The notes below the pieces were generated by a model. That model was not told the origin of the DNA. It did not search any database and saw only the letters and a list, made by a program, of their open reading frames with translations. Shown here in pieces: positions 34,999 through 45,629 of a stretch of DNA of 64,000 nucleotides; within the stretch, counting starts at the first letter, position 1; the number at the start of each line of letters is the position of its first letter. The position numbers and the translations under genes are program-made. The DNA comes from Ignavibacteriales bacterium. GTDB lineage: Bacteria > Bacteroidota > Ignavibacteria > Ignavibacteriales > Ignavibacteriaceae. The stretch covers positions 3,265,448 to 3,329,447 of the forward strand of contig CP054182.1 of the NCBI GenBank assembly GCA_015709675.1, given 5' to 3'.

Positions 34999-36225
34999 AT
35001 GAGACAAAAACTCCGCTTTACCATACAGTTCCTCTCCCCCCGCAAAAGCGGAACAAGGATGTCCCTGTTCTCTACTATTGTTATAGCCGGTATTGCCCTC
35101 GGAGTGACCACCCTGATCATTGCCCTGAGCGTCCTTTCCGGATTTGAAAGCACCATCAGAGAAAAGCTCATTTCGCTGGACTCCCATATCCAGATTACCG
35201 GATTTAGTGACCGCCAGCTTCCTGATACGACCAGAAATATCTATGTCATTCGGAGTATTGCCGGTGAAAAACTTGAGGCAATCTACCCGGTTATCAGTAA
35301 TGCTGGAATCGCCGGAAAAGGTAAACTGAAAGAAGGAATTGTAATCAGAGGTGTCAGCGGTGACTACCTTGCCGGGAAACAAAATCTTCAGATTTCCTCC
35401 GGAGACTTTAATCTAACTTCAGGAGAACTCCCTGCCGCAGTGGTAGGAAAAACCGTGGCTGATAAACTCTTCATAAAGCCAGGTGATGCTATTATCCTCT
35501 TTCTTCCTGAGAAAGGACTTACTTCCACTCTCTCTCCCGAAAATATTGCCGTACAGCGATTCAGGGTCAGCGGCATCTTCGAAAGCGGCATGGCAAAATA
35601 TGACGACAGCTTCATATATATAAACATAAGCACGGCAGCCGGACTGCTTGGATTTGAAAACAGCGTTTCCTCTTACGAACTGAAACTGAATACTATTGGC
35701 GGGATTGACACGCTTGTAAACAATCTGCAGGATAATCTTGATTACCCTCACTATGTACGCTCGGTGTTTGATATCAATCAGGCGCTGCTTACCTGGATTG
35801 ATCTTCAGAAAAAGCCGATCCCCATTGTGCTGGGTCTTATCATCCTGGTTGCTGCTTTTAACATCATCAGTGCGATTCTTGTTCTCATTCTTTCGAAAGT
35901 AAACAGCATCGGAACACTCCGTGTACTTGGCATGAAGCGCTCAGATATTGTCACCATGTTTCTGCTGAAGGGACTGCTGCTTGGTACGGGCGGAATTGCC
36001 ATCGGGAATCTGCTTGCCTTGCTGCTTTCAGCAATTCAGCTTGAGTTCAATATTATTACTCTTCCTGCTTCAGTCTATTTTGTGTCGCGTGTTCCCCTTT
36101 CAATCGATCCTTTCAATTATCTGATTACATCGGGTATAGCATTTCTTCTGGTGCTGATGATATCAGTAGTACCTGCTTTTCTTGCCGCATCCATCAGACC
36201 GGTGCAGTCAGTGAGGTTTGATTAA
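34999..36225 (+). CDS. Lol-type lipoprotein-release ABC transporter permease (LolC/LolE family), copy 1
   Basis: The 408 residues have one TM helix near the N-terminus (about 27-50), a large periplasmic MacB-like domain (about 55-260), and three C-terminal helices with FtsX-fold motifs (NIISAILVLILSKVNSIGTLRVLGM). Works with the second permease and the ATPase downstream to extract lipoproteins from the inner membrane. The start of the next gene follows the stop immediately. The alternative is another MacB-type exporter, but the permease-permease-ATPase order fits Lol. Confidence 0.9.
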   Translation: MRQKLRFTIQFLSPRKSGTRMSLFSTIVIAGIALGVTTLIIALSVLSGFESTIREKLISLDSHIQITGFSDRQLPDTTRNIYVIRSIAGEKLEAIYPVISNAGIAGKGKLKEGIVIRGVSGDYLAGKQNLQISSGDFNLTSGELPAAVVGKTVADKLFIKPGDAIILFLPEKGLTSTLSPENIAVQRFRVSGIFESGMAKYDDSFIYINISTAAGLLGFENSVSSYELKLNTIGGIDTLVNNLQDNLDYPHYVRSVFDINQALLTWIDLQKKPIPIVLGLIILVAAFNIISAILVLILSKVNSIGTLRVLGMKRSDIVTMFLLKGLLLGTGGIAIGNLLALLLSAIQLEFNIITLPASVYFVSRVPLSIDPFNYLITSGIAFLLVLMISVVPAFLAASIRPVQSVRFD

Positions 36226-37461
36226 ATGAACAGCGCTTTATTCATCGCTAGGCGGTATTTGTTTTCAAAGAACCGGATAAAGTTTATATCCATTATTTCT
36301 TATCTTTCAGTCGGCGGTATTACGGTAGGTGTGGCAGCACTGATTATTGTGCTGGCAGTGTTCAACGGATTCAGCGGACTGGTGCGCTCTCTTCTGGTGA
36401 ACTTTGATCCCCACATCCGGATAGAAGCTGCATCTGCAGGAGATCTCAGATCACTCGATTCACTGAAAGAATATATATCATCACGGAGCGATGTGGTATC
36501 ATACTCCCCGTTCAGCGAGGGAAAAGTGATGATTATGACCAGCAAATTTTCACGGGTTATCACCCTGCGGGGGGCTGATACAGAAACAGGCAAGGGAGTG
36601 TATAATCTGCAGGGAACTACGGTTTTAGGTGAATCTGATCTTAGTGAAAGTGAATCGGGCCACACACCGATACTAGTAGGGATTCAGCTCGCTGATAAAA
36701 TGCAGATTCTGCCGGGAGATATTATCTCACTTGTTTCCCCTTTCGGATTTGAGAATGTTGCTGCCGGACTAGCCCCGCCAAAAACCCTTATTTGTGAAGT
36801 CGCCGGAATATTTTCCGTCCAGAATAATGATTATGATGACGGACTGATTTTTGCCCCCCTTGAAGATGCTTCATCGGTGCTTGGTTATGGCAGTAACTTT
36901 CAGGGGTGGGATATTAAACTGAGCAATTATGAACACGCGGATGACTTTGCCAAGGAATTCGGAAAAACATTCGGAAATAATTCATACATAGTAAAAACCT
37001 GGTTTGATTTCCATAAAGATCTTTATACCATGATGCAGGTTGAACGGTGGGTAGCATATATACTGCTTTCCCTGATTATCCTTGTCGCTGTTTTTAATAC
37101 GCTCGCGTCGCTTACCATGTCAGTCCAGTCAAAAAAGCGGGATATCGGCATTCTTGCAACACTTGGCATGAACCGGGAGTCAATCAGAAAGATTTTCCTG
37201 TATCAGGGGGTAATGATCGGCTTTATTGGAACAATCGGCGGTTTCCTGCTTGCTTTTGCTGTTTATTATATCCATCTGAAATATAATATCTATCCTCTTG
37301 ATGCAAGCCGGTTCAGAATAAGCGCGATGCCTATGGAACTCCACTGGGCTGACTTTCTTGTAACCGGACTGATGTCCTTTTTCCTCTCCGTTATTTCGTC
37401 ACTTTATCCGGCTAAGCGGGCCGCTGAATCTGATCCGCTTCAGGCAATCCGATATGAGTAA
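36226..37461 (+). CDS. Lol-type lipoprotein-release ABC transporter permease (LolC/LolE family), copy 2
   Basis: Second permease, 411 residues, with the same topology as copy 1: helix at about 20-45, MacB-like periplasmic domain, then FtsX-domain helices (VAVFNTLASLTMSVQSKKRDIGILATLGMN, given by position 285-314). The ATG begins the base after the copy 1 stop, and its end overlaps the ATPase gene by 8 nt, so all three are one translation-coupled operon. Confidence 0.9.
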   Translation: MNSALFIARRYLFSKNRIKFISIISYLSVGGITVGVAALIIVLAVFNGFSGLVRSLLVNFDPHIRIEAASAGDLRSLDSLKEYISSRSDVVSYSPFSEGKVMIMTSKFSRVITLRGADTETGKGVYNLQGTTVLGESDLSESESGHTPILVGIQLADKMQILPGDIISLVSPFGFENVAAGLAPPKTLICEVAGIFSVQNNDYDDGLIFAPLEDASSVLGYGSNFQGWDIKLSNYEHADDFAKEFGKTFGNNSYIVKTWFDFHKDLYTMMQVERWVAYILLSLIILVAVFNTLASLTMSVQSKKRDIGILATLGMNRESIRKIFLYQGVMIGFIGTIGGFLLAFAVYYIHLKYNIYPLDASRFRISAMPMELHWADFLVTGLMSFFLSVISSLYPAKRAAESDPLQAIRYE

Positions 37462-38134
37462 TACTATTCTTTCAGCCCGGAATATCGTAAAATCTTTTTC
37501 CACCGACAGAAAAGAACGGCTGGAAATCTTAAAAGATATTTCGCTTGATATCATAGAGAAAAAAATTACGGTAATAGTTGGTCCTTCAGGCGCCGGAAAA
37601 AGCACGCTGCTGCATATTCTCGGAGGCCTTGATAAACCGGATGCAGGTTCAGTTCATATCCTTGGACAGGAATTAAGCAAACTAAGTAATTCACAGACTG
37701 ACAGTCTCAGAAATTCTTCAATAGGATTTATCTTTCAGTTCCATCATCTCCTGCCTGAGTTTTCTGCCGAGGAAAATATCATGATTCCTCTGCTCATTAA
37801 AGGTATCAGCCGGGGTGAAGCTCAAAAGAGAAGTGACGAACTGATAGAACTGGTTAATCTCTCCCATAGAAAAAAGCATCGTCCTTCAGAATTATCCGGC
37901 GGAGAGCAGCAGAGAATTGCGGTTGCAAGAGCAATAGCTAATGATCCCCCGCTAATTTTTGCTGACGAACCAACAGGCAATCTTGATTCAGCCAACAGCG
38001 AAGTTATCAATAACTTTTTCATCCGGCTGAGGGATGATTATGGCAAGACCCTGGTGATCGTAACTCACAACAAAGACCTTATGGCAATTGCCGATAATAC
38101 AGTAGCCATGCAGGACGGAAAAATTTCCGGCTGA
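37454..38134 (+). CDS. lolD: Lipoprotein-release ABC transporter ATPase
   Basis: Cytoplasmic ATPase of the Lol complex. The 226 residues hold all ABC motifs: Walker A GPSGAGKST (about 43-51), the Q-loop in IFQFHHLLPEF, signature LSGGEQQR, Walker B LIFADEPTG and the H-loop VTHN. The QFHHLLPEF phrase is typical of LolD. It ends 4 nt before the convergent pepA gene. Confidence 0.93.
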   Translation: MSNTILSARNIVKSFSTDRKERLEILKDISLDIIEKKITVIVGPSGAGKSTLLHILGGLDKPDAGSVHILGQELSKLSNSQTDSLRNSSIGFIFQFHHLLPEFSAEENIMIPLLIKGISRGEAQKRSDELIELVNLSHRKKHRPSELSGGEQQRIAVARAIANDPPLIFADEPTGNLDSANSEVINNFFIRLRDDYGKTLVIVTHNKDLMAIADNTVAMQDGKISG

Positions 38135-38138
38135 GCCG

Positions 38139-39629
38139 CTATTTCTTCAGCGCTTTATGCCAGTCGGAGTTGAGGAACTCTACAAGCAGTCTAACCCCAG
38201 TTCCGCTCATATAGGTTTTGTTATATGGCGTTATTGTTTGCGGCATTGAAGGGCCTGCAATATCAAGATGTATCCACCTCTGTGGATCAGAAACCCAGTT
38301 TTCAAGAAACTTCGCAGCCGTAACCGCTCCGCCCCATCTTCCGCCGGTATTTTTAACATCCGCAACATCACTTTCGATCAGCTTATTGTAATCATCCCAT
38401 AACGGCATACGCCATACTCTCTCGTAAGTTTTAAGCCCGGCTTTATATATCGTATCAGCCAGAGTGTCATCATACGCAAACATGGAGGTAACAAATTCAG
38501 CCAGAGCAACAGCGCTTGCACCCGTAAGAGTTGCAAGGTCGATAAGCAGATCAGGTTTTAGCTTTGAGGCATAATGAAGTGCATCCGCAAGAATCATTCT
38601 TCCTTCAGCATCGGTATTGTCAACCTCGATTGTTTTTCCTGATGAAGTTCTTACAATATCTCCCGGCCTCATTGCTGAACCGGAAAGCATATTTTCAACT
38701 GCCGGAATCACAACAGTAATGTTATACGGCAGTTTAAGATCATCAGCAGCTTTTATCAGTCCGGCTGCAACAGCACCGCCGGCCATATCAGCTTTCATTT
38801 TACCCATGCCTTCAGCCGGCTTGATGGATATACCGCCAGAATCAAAACAAACACCTTTGCCAACAATGGCAACATGTGGTGCGTTTCGCTTTACTGATCG
38901 GTATTGCATGATGATCATCCGGGGTTTATTATCACTTCCCCCGCCAACCGCAAGAATGCCCCCCATTTTTTTAGTCTTGAGAACTTTCTCGTTCCAGACC
39001 GTCACTTTCACGTAACGGGATGACAGTTCTTTTTTGCATATTTTGGCAAATGCATCAGGTGTAAGAATATTTGCAGGCTCATTAGCCAAAAGCCGTGCAA
39101 AGAAAACAGATTCCATCAATTTTTGTGTGTAGCTAATTCTGGCCTGATAGTTCTTTGCATCTGACGATACAAAAATAACCTCCGGCAGAACTGGTGCCTT
39201 TGCTGAAGATTTATATTTGGAAAAACTATACGATGCATAAATTACCCCCTCAACGGCAGTCTGAAGCAGATAGAATTCAGAGTCAAACAGGGAATGCAGT
39301 TCTTCACTTTCAGGCAGGCAAATATATACGGAATTAAAATTCTTTTTCACCAGACCTTTCATAAAAAGGTATAAATACCTGCGGAAGTAGTCCATGTGTA
39401 TTTTTCCGCCGTTTACCTTTGCTGAAAAAAGATAACTGTTTTCCAGCCCCTCAAGCGGTGTCATCAGTTCTTCCTGGGAATGGATAATTGTCTTTATATA
39501 CTTGGCCGGAAGATAGTCTTTTACTGCCTCAGGCAGTACTGCTGTTTTTGTACCCGGCGCAATCATCCAGAGTACTACCGTATTATTCTGTATTTTTTTC
39601 GGAAGTACTTTTACTGACCCTATTTTCAC
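38139..39629 (-). CDS. pepA: Leucyl aminopeptidase (peptidase M17)
   Basis: Dizinc aminopeptidase, 496 residues. The catalytic domain (about 175-490) has VGKGVCFDSGGISIKP, KADMAGG and NTDAEGRMILADAL, which hold the metal ligands and the catalytic Arg. The N-terminal domain (1-160) is diverged, as is usual. The ATG overlaps the nrnA stop by 4 nt. Confidence 0.94.
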   Translation of the reverse strand: MKIGSVKVLPKKIQNNTVVLWMIAPGTKTAVLPEAVKDYLPAKYIKTIIHSQEELMTPLEGLENSYLFSAKVNGGKIHMDYFRRYLYLFMKGLVKKNFNSVYICLPESEELHSLFDSEFYLLQTAVEGVIYASYSFSKYKSSAKAPVLPEVIFVSSDAKNYQARISYTQKLMESVFFARLLANEPANILTPDAFAKICKKELSSRYVKVTVWNEKVLKTKKMGGILAVGGGSDNKPRMIIMQYRSVKRNAPHVAIVGKGVCFDSGGISIKPAEGMGKMKADMAGGAVAAGLIKAADDLKLPYNITVVIPAVENMLSGSAMRPGDIVRTSSGKTIEVDNTDAEGRMILADALHYASKLKPDLLIDLATLTGASAVALAEFVTSMFAYDDTLADTIYKAGLKTYERVWRMPLWDDYNKLIESDVADVKNTGGRWGGAVTAAKFLENWVSDPQRWIHLDIAGPSMPQTITPYNKTYMSGTGVRLLVEFLNSDWHKALKK

Positions 39630-40633
39630 TGATTTTCCTCGTTTTTTGATTCTGACAAATATTTCTTTATTTCCCCAACGATTTCGGTGATAAATGAATC
39701 AACGGGGGTAAACAGTTTCGGTATTCCCGCCGCATTTTTATGTCCTCCCCCACCGAATTTACGTGCAATCAGATGAACTTCGGCGGCCCCTTTAGAGCGG
39801 AGGCTTGACTTAAATCCCTCTTTAAGATCAACTATTTTTACTCCGACTTTCACGGTGTTAATCATCATCATATACTGCTCAAAACCTTCGGTATCTTCGG
39901 GTGACATACCATACCGGTTCAGCATATCCCGTGTAATATGGATGACAGCTATTTCACTCTTATCACCGTATATCTGCATGGTGGTTATCATCTCCCCGAT
40001 TGCCTTCATTCTGCCAAGCGTGCCGGTCTCATAGATATTTCTGGTTACCAGCATCATATCTGCTCCCAGTTCAATAAGATCAGCAGCCATGCGATGAACC
40101 TCAGGAGTGGTGCGGTCAAAGCGGAAACTGCCGGTATCGGTAACCAGTCCAAGGTAGAGAGCCTGTACTGCATCTTTGTTGAATGCATTTGGATTCATCG
40201 CTTTAATTACCCGGTAAACCAGTTCACATGTTGAAGAAGCAAGCGTGTCAGAATAAATCCATTCAAATACATCCTCCGGAAGCTGATGATGATCTATACA
40301 AATCTTCATTGCGGAAGAAGCCCTTACCGCCTGCTCCATAGAGTGAATACGGGAAATATTATTAAAATCAAGACAGACCACCACACCCGCCTGGGATATA
40401 AACTCATCATGCTTTCCGGGAGAATACCACTCAAGTAAATTGCCCGTGTCAGCAAAAAGAAGATACTCCGGCAGCGGAGAATGACTGATTATTTTTCCCT
40501 CTTTGCCATAACTTTTAAGCAGATGATAAAACCCTATGACTGACCCGATTGCATCACCATCCGGATTAGCGTGGGTTGTTATCACAAACTTTTTATGCCC
40601 TTTTATAATTTCTTCTAACTTATTTATATCCAT
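39626..40633 (-). CDS. nrnA: DHH-family oligoribonuclease / pAp phosphatase
   Basis: Predicted to degrade short RNA oligonucleotides and/or pAp in the cytoplasm. About 335 residues: DHH domain with HANPDGDAIGS (about 21-31) and the DHH motif in CIDHHQLP (about 113-120), then DHHA1 with GGGGHKNAAGI (about 302-312). I start at the ATG at 40633; a GTG two codons upstream (40639) is also possible. Co-translated with pepA. Confidence 0.9.
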   Translation of the reverse strand: MDINKLEEIIKGHKKFVITTHANPDGDAIGSVIGFYHLLKSYGKEGKIISHSPLPEYLLFADTGNLLEWYSPGKHDEFISQAGVVVCLDFNNISRIHSMEQAVRASSAMKICIDHHQLPEDVFEWIYSDTLASSTCELVYRVIKAMNPNAFNKDAVQALYLGLVTDTGSFRFDRTTPEVHRMAADLIELGADMMLVTRNIYETGTLGRMKAIGEMITTMQIYGDKSEIAVIHITRDMLNRYGMSPEDTEGFEQYMMMINTVKVGVKIVDLKEGFKSSLRSKGAAEVHLIARKFGGGGHKNAAGIPKLFTPVDSFITEIVGEIKKYLSESKNEENQ

Positions 40634-40730
40634 ACACACTTATTAATGAATAATTAACATTGAATAATGAAAAATGCATTAATAAACACCTCACAATTCA
40701 TACTTCATAACTCATAATTAAAATAAAAAT

Positions 40731-40763
40731 CCCCGCCGTCTCGTACTAAATGAAGCGGCGGGG
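40731..40763 (-). terminator. Terminator after korB
   Basis: Stem CCCCGCCG / CGGCGGGG with a T-rich tract on the minus strand, 22 nt after the korB stop. Confidence 0.85.
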
Positions 40764-40785
40764 AAATTTTTCTGTAAGTAAAGGA

Positions 40786-41823
40786 TTACTTCACTTCCCA
40801 GGTATTTGCACTAGTGAAGAGAGCCATAAGATCTCCCTTCCCCTTTGCTGCGGTGATGTCATCAATCTGCTGCTGAACATCCGCATCATAGGTATTCTTG
40901 GTTGTCTGACGGAAGACGCCAAACGGAACCGGGAAATCTTCCATCTCAGTAAAGTGAGAAAGAATGGTTGCCCTTACCGGACTCTTGTCTAATTCATCAT
41001 GCACCCAGCAGTCATCCGCTGAATACTTACCGCTGCTTAAATCAACAACCTCCGGAGTAAATCCGTTCAAACGGATACCCTTATCTTTGTTTTTTCCAAA
41101 GATAAGCGGCTTGCCATGTTCCAGGAATATGGTTGTATCCGGCTTCTGATCTTTTTCCGTCAGGTGCTCATAAGCGCCGTCGTTAAAGATGTTGCAGTTC
41201 TGATACACTTCAATAAGCGCTGTGCCTTTATGCTCAGCGGCTCTGTTCATCATTAACTGCATATGCTTCGCGTCACGGTCCATGGTGCGTGCAATAAAGG
41301 TGGTATCAACGCCGAGCGCAACTGCAACCGGATTAAACGGATGATCAATTGCTCCGTAAGGAGTGCTCTTTGTTTTCTTTCCCTTTTCAGATGTCGGGCT
41401 GAACTGTCCTTTTGTCAGACCGTATATACGGTTATTAAACAGGAGAATCTTCAGGTCAACATTTCTTCTGCATGCATGGATAAAGTGATTGCCTCCGATG
41501 GAAAGCAGATCACCGTCACCTGTAGCAACCCAGACTGAAAGATCAGGGCGTGCAACCTTAACTCCGGTAGCAATTGCAGGAGCGCGGCCGTGAATTCCGT
41601 GGAATCCGTAGGTATCCATATAGTAAGGGAAACGGCTGGAGCATCCGATTCCTGATACCCATACAAAGTTTTCCTTTGCCACATTCAGATCAGGAGATAC
41701 TCTCTGCATCTGAGCAAGGATAGAATAATCACCGCATCCAGGACACCAGCGTATATCATTTGGTGTCTGGAAATCTTTTACGGTTAATTTCGGGTTTTCA
41801 GTTTTTACTTCTTCAGCAGCCAT
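40786..41823 (-). CDS. korB: 2-oxoacid:ferredoxin oxidoreductase, beta subunit
   Basis: Thiamine-diphosphate subunit of 2-oxoglutarate (or related 2-oxoacid):ferredoxin oxidoreductase. The 345 residues have WCPGCGDYS (FeS Cys pair, about 26-34), the TPP motif ATGDGDLLSIGGNHF (about 115-129), and NNRIYGLTKGQ. The start overlaps the korA stop by one base (TAATG), with a full GGAGG 7 nt before the ATG. This redox pair runs CO2-linked 2-oxoglutarate metabolism, as in the reductive or ferredoxin-linked TCA cycle. Confidence 0.93.
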   Translation of the reverse strand: MAAEEVKTENPKLTVKDFQTPNDIRWCPGCGDYSILAQMQRVSPDLNVAKENFVWVSGIGCSSRFPYYMDTYGFHGIHGRAPAIATGVKVARPDLSVWVATGDGDLLSIGGNHFIHACRRNVDLKILLFNNRIYGLTKGQFSPTSEKGKKTKSTPYGAIDHPFNPVAVALGVDTTFIARTMDRDAKHMQLMMNRAAEHKGTALIEVYQNCNIFNDGAYEHLTEKDQKPDTTIFLEHGKPLIFGKNKDKGIRLNGFTPEVVDLSSGKYSADDCWVHDELDKSPVRATILSHFTEMEDFPVPFGVFRQTTKNTYDADVQQQIDDITAAKGKGDLMALFTSANTWEVK

Positions 41824-43655
41824 TATTTACCTCCTAACATGCTGATAATTTTTTCTTCAATTTCCGCCGATTTAAAGGGAAGCCCCTCTACTTTCGTCAG
41901 ACTTTCAACCGGATAGAGATATTCAGCTTTAAGAATATGAGCAAGCTGACCAAGATTGATTTCTGGTACCAGCACTTTCTTGAATCTCTTAAGCACTTCA
42001 CCGGTATTTTTCGGCATCGGGTTAAGATATCTCAGATGTGCCTGGCTTACCTTGTATCCCTTTGCAAGCACCTTGGTTACAGTTTCAGTGATTGCGCCGT
42101 AGGTACCGCCCCATCCGAGAACGAGGAGTTCACCTGACTGCTCACCGCGTACTTCAAGATCAGGTATATCATTCTCGATATGTTTGACTTTCTTTGCGCG
42201 AGTGCGTACCATGAAGTCATGGTTCTTTGTATCATAGCTTACATGACCGGTGATATTTGCTTTTTCAAGACCGCCGATTCTGTGTTCCAGTCCCGGTGTT
42301 CCAGGAATTGCCCATGGGCGTGCATAATTTTCATCACGCAGGTATGGGAAATATCCTTCTTTTTCTGTTCTGAAGGTAACTTTCATCTCAGGCAATTCTT
42401 CAATAGCGGGAATCTTCCACGGTTCGGAACCGTTGGCAAGATATCCGTCAGTGAGAAGAATAACCGGAGTCATATATTTAAGTGCAATACGGCTTGCTTC
42501 AACAGCCATGTGGAAACAATCGCCTGGTGTTGCTGCTGCAACCACGCAAACCGGTGATTCACCGTTTCTGCCATACATTGCCTGAAGCAAATCAGCCTGT
42601 TCGGTTTTGGTTGGCAGTCCGGTGCTCGGTCCGCCTCTTTGAACATCCACAATAACCAGAGGAAGCTCGGTCATAACACTGAGTCCCACAGCCTCCATCT
42701 TAAGTGCAAGACCGGGACCTGATGTGGTTGTAACAGCAAGCGACCCTGTAAAGGATGCACCGATGGCAACGCAGATACCGGCAATTTCATCTTCTGCCTG
42801 AACTGTTTTTACGCCAAAGTTTTTGAAACGGCTCAGCTCATGAAGAATTTCAGATGCCGGAGTGATTGGATATGAACCGAGGAACAACGGAATGCCTGCC
42901 TGATGAGATGCTGCAACCATTCCAAGCGCAACAGCTTCGTTGCCGGAGATATTGCGGTAGAGACCCGGTGCCAGTTTTGCCGGTTCAACTTCATAACGGG
43001 TGGTAAAAATTTCGGTGGTATCACCAAAATTATATCCCGCGTGAAGCGCCCGTTTATTGGCTTCCTTCACCATTTCATTTTTCTTGAATTTATCTTCAAT
43101 CCACTCTAATGTTGGTTCAAGCGGTTTTGAATAAAGCCAGAACATCAGCCCGAGCGCAAAGAAGTTTTTGCATCTGTCTTTTTCCTTCATGGAAAGAGTC
43201 AGACCTTCCAATGCGGCATGAGTCATTTTTGTGAGCGGAACCGGAATTACATTATATCCGTCGAGTGAATTATCCTCAAGAGGATTGGTTTCATACTCAG
43301 CGAGTTTAAGATTTTTTGAATCGAACGCGTTTTCGTTTGCGATAATCGTAGCATTTTTCTTGAGATCACGCAGATTTACCTTCAGCGCAGCCGGATTCAT
43401 GGCAACCAGAACATCAGGGCTGTCACCCGGAGTCTGAATGTCAGAGCTGCTGAAATGAAGCTGAAAACCGCTCACGCCGTAGAGGGTTCCGGCAGGAGCA
43501 CGGATTTCTGCAGGATAATCCGGCAGTGTGCTCAGGTCATTTCCCATCAGCGCGGTTGTGTTGGTAAACTGCGAACCGGTCAGCTGCATTCCGTCTCCTG
43601 AGTCGCCTGCAAAGCGGACCGTCACATCTTCAAGTACTTGGACTTCTTTTTCCAT
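41823..43655 (-). CDS. korA: 2-oxoacid:ferredoxin oxidoreductase, alpha subunit (gamma-alpha fusion)
   Basis: The 610 residues fuse the gamma domain (about 10-190, beginning [14 protein letters not shown]) to the alpha domain (about 215-600, [16 protein letters not shown], and AEDEIAG). This fused form is common for KorA in Bacteroidota. It works with KorB immediately downstream. Substrate (2-oxoglutarate versus pyruvate or a branched 2-oxoacid) cannot be fixed from the sequence alone, but the two-subunit form favours 2-oxoglutarate. Confidence 0.92.
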   Translation of the reverse strand: MEKEVQVLEDVTVRFAGDSGDGMQLTGSQFTNTTALMGNDLSTLPDYPAEIRAPAGTLYGVSGFQLHFSSSDIQTPGDSPDVLVAMNPAALKVNLRDLKKNATIIANENAFDSKNLKLAEYETNPLEDNSLDGYNVIPVPLTKMTHAALEGLTLSMKEKDRCKNFFALGLMFWLYSKPLEPTLEWIEDKFKKNEMVKEANKRALHAGYNFGDTTEIFTTRYEVEPAKLAPGLYRNISGNEAVALGMVAASHQAGIPLFLGSYPITPASEILHELSRFKNFGVKTVQAEDEIAGICVAIGASFTGSLAVTTTSGPGLALKMEAVGLSVMTELPLVIVDVQRGGPSTGLPTKTEQADLLQAMYGRNGESPVCVVAAATPGDCFHMAVEASRIALKYMTPVILLTDGYLANGSEPWKIPAIEELPEMKVTFRTEKEGYFPYLRDENYARPWAIPGTPGLEHRIGGLEKANITGHVSYDTKNHDFMVRTRAKKVKHIENDIPDLEVRGEQSGELLVLGWGGTYGAITETVTKVLAKGYKVSQAHLRYLNPMPKNTGEVLKRFKKVLVPEINLGQLAHILKAEYLYPVESLTKVEGLPFKSAEIEEKIISMLGGK

Positions 43656-43844
43656 TTTTAGAACATCTTCCGTTTAATTTTCTATGTAAGGATAGTTTGC
43701 TAATTTATAGCAAATACCTTTCCAAACTTTTTCTGTTATCCCCTTTTTAAAACCCCCATTAAAGCCATTAAACAGCATTCGGCACAAAATTCGCTTATCC
43801 GAATTTCTTAGAATTGGAAAGAAAAATGCTGTTTCTTAATCCTG

Positions 43845-45629
43845 TTAATTTACCGATTTAAGCATCGCCAAAAACTCTTCAGCGTTAACAAATCCGGTAA
43901 TTCTTTCTACCTCTTTTCCTGAAGAGTCAATTATCAGTACCGTGGGAACACCCACTATCTGAAACTCCTCACGCAGTTTTTCAACTTCCGGTGACATTGA
44001 TTTGGTCAGATCTGCCTTAAATGTCTTAAACTCCTCAGACTTTTCAATAACTGCCGGATCGGAGAAGGTAAGTTTATCAAGCTCTTTGCAGGGGATGCAC
44101 CAGTCCGCATAAAAATCGATAATCACTTTATCCCCGCTTTCAAGCGCCTGCGAAAATTCTTTTTCATCAAACTTCTTCCAGGCGATTGACTGCTCATCGG
44201 TGGGTATCAGAAACCATACTGCCACTGCCAGAATAAGCACTGCAAATGAATTCTTGAACACCTTAAATCCTTTGAGCTTTTCTGATACCTTCTCAAAGAA
44301 CAGCAGGTAAAGAGCCGCTACCATCATAAAAACAGGGAGTGAATACTCTTTGAAAGGTGAAGGAAGTACCGGCAGGAGGAAATAAACTGCCATTCCCAGA
44401 AGAATGAATCCAAAGATATGCTTTACTGACTCCATCCACATACCAGCTCTCGGGAGCGCTTTGATCTTACCCGAAAATATCGCCAGAACAAAATACGGGA
44501 GTCCCAGACCCAGCGCCAGCACAAAGAACATCAGGAAACCATAAAGTGGATCTGACTTTGCCGCAACCACAGTTACCAGCCCCAGTACAAAAGGCCCGAT
44601 GCAGGGTGCTGCAACGATGCCCATAGTAAGGCCCATAAAAAACGCACCGTAAAGCCCTCCCCTTGCTCCGCCTGCCATATTTACCAACCCGGAAGGCAGC
44701 TGAAACTCATACACCCCGAACATGCTAAGTGAAAGTGCAACAAGAACAAGCACGATAGCAACAATCACATAGGGACTCTGCAGAAGCGCGCCGAACACCG
44801 CACCGGTGAGTGCTGTAACAACTCCAACAACTGAATACATAAGCGCCATGCCGAGCACAAAAAGCGCACCCAGCAAAGCAAGTTTTTTGGTATTCCCCTC
44901 ACTCTGACCGCCAAAATATCCGACCGTTATGGGAATCAGCGGATATACACAGGGAGTCAGGTTTAATGCAAGTCCGCCCAGGAATACGATAAGCAGACTG
45001 AAGAGCAGACCGGAACTTTCAAGAAGCCCGGTCAGTCCGTCATCATCTTTTTTTTTTACATCCTCAACCGGAGGAGTGTAACTCATGTCAATATTTTTAA
45101 AAATCTGCTGATTCACTTCGTTAATCAGCTCTGTTTTGGGAGCTACCGTCACCACAAGCGTATCAGTGGTGTAATTCGGTGCAAGGCAGGTTGCATTATC
45201 ACAAGCCTGATAATCAAGGCGGATGGTAAGTTTCAGCTCACCTTCCGGTATATCATCCGGAATCTGAATGAGCGCGCCGATATATACGGTTCCTTCATAC
45301 ACCGAAACCGGCACATCAGAAAAACTGAACTCCAGTTCTTCAGCATGGGGGAAAACCACTTTGTTAACATTGATCGGTTTGTCACCGGTTATGGTTAACT
45401 CTGAAGGAATAAGAAATTCATCCTTTGGCGCATTGGAATTAATATGCCAGGTGCTGTCAATGGCTACCTCAACGGCAAGTTTCACCTCGCTGCCGGAGTG
45501 CACCTTGTCAAATGATATATATGATTTTATTTTAACCAGATCCTTTTTACCGCCGAACTGCGCCTGTGCCTCGTGAGCAAAAAACACTGCAAGCAGTAAA
45601 AAGAGTGATGTTATAAAGCGAAAATTCAT
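43845..45629 (-). CDS. dsbD: Thiol:disulfide interchange protein (DsbD type)
   Basis: Carries reducing power across the inner membrane to periplasmic thiols. I start at the ATG at 45629 (594 residues): it overlaps the nadE stop as ATGA and has GGAG 8 nt upstream, whereas an in-frame ATG four codons earlier does not. Signal peptide (about 1-24), N-terminal periplasmic domain (30-165), eight-helix CcdA-like membrane domain (205-455; Cys in LTPCVYP and AAPCIG), and C-terminal thioredoxin domain with WCIPC (about 515). Confidence 0.92.
   Translation of the reverse strand: MNFRFITSLFLLLAVFFAHEAQAQFGGKKDLVKIKSYISFDKVHSGSEVKLAVEVAIDSTWHINSNAPKDEFLIPSELTITGDKPINVNKVVFPHAEELEFSFSDVPVSVYEGTVYIGALIQIPDDIPEGELKLTIRLDYQACDNATCLAPNYTTDTLVVTVAPKTELINEVNQQIFKNIDMSYTPPVEDVKKKDDDGLTGLLESSGLLFSLLIVFLGGLALNLTPCVYPLIPITVGYFGGQSEGNTKKLALLGALFVLGMALMYSVVGVVTALTGAVFGALLQSPYVIVAIVLVLVALSLSMFGVYEFQLPSGLVNMAGGARGGLYGAFFMGLTMGIVAAPCIGPFVLGLVTVVAAKSDPLYGFLMFFVLALGLGLPYFVLAIFSGKIKALPRAGMWMESVKHIFGFILLGMAVYFLLPVLPSPFKEYSLPVFMMVAALYLLFFEKVSEKLKGFKVFKNSFAVLILAVAVWFLIPTDEQSIAWKKFDEKEFSQALESGDKVIIDFYADWCIPCKELDKLTFSDPAVIEKSEEFKTFKADLTKSMSPEVEKLREEFQIVGVPTVLIIDSSGKEVERITGFVNAEEFLAMLKSVN

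Noticed and set aside
34766-35002. 78-codon plus-strand frame starting in the tRNA-Pro region
   Set aside because: Its first part is the antisense of tRNA-Pro, a known source of false hypothetical proteins.
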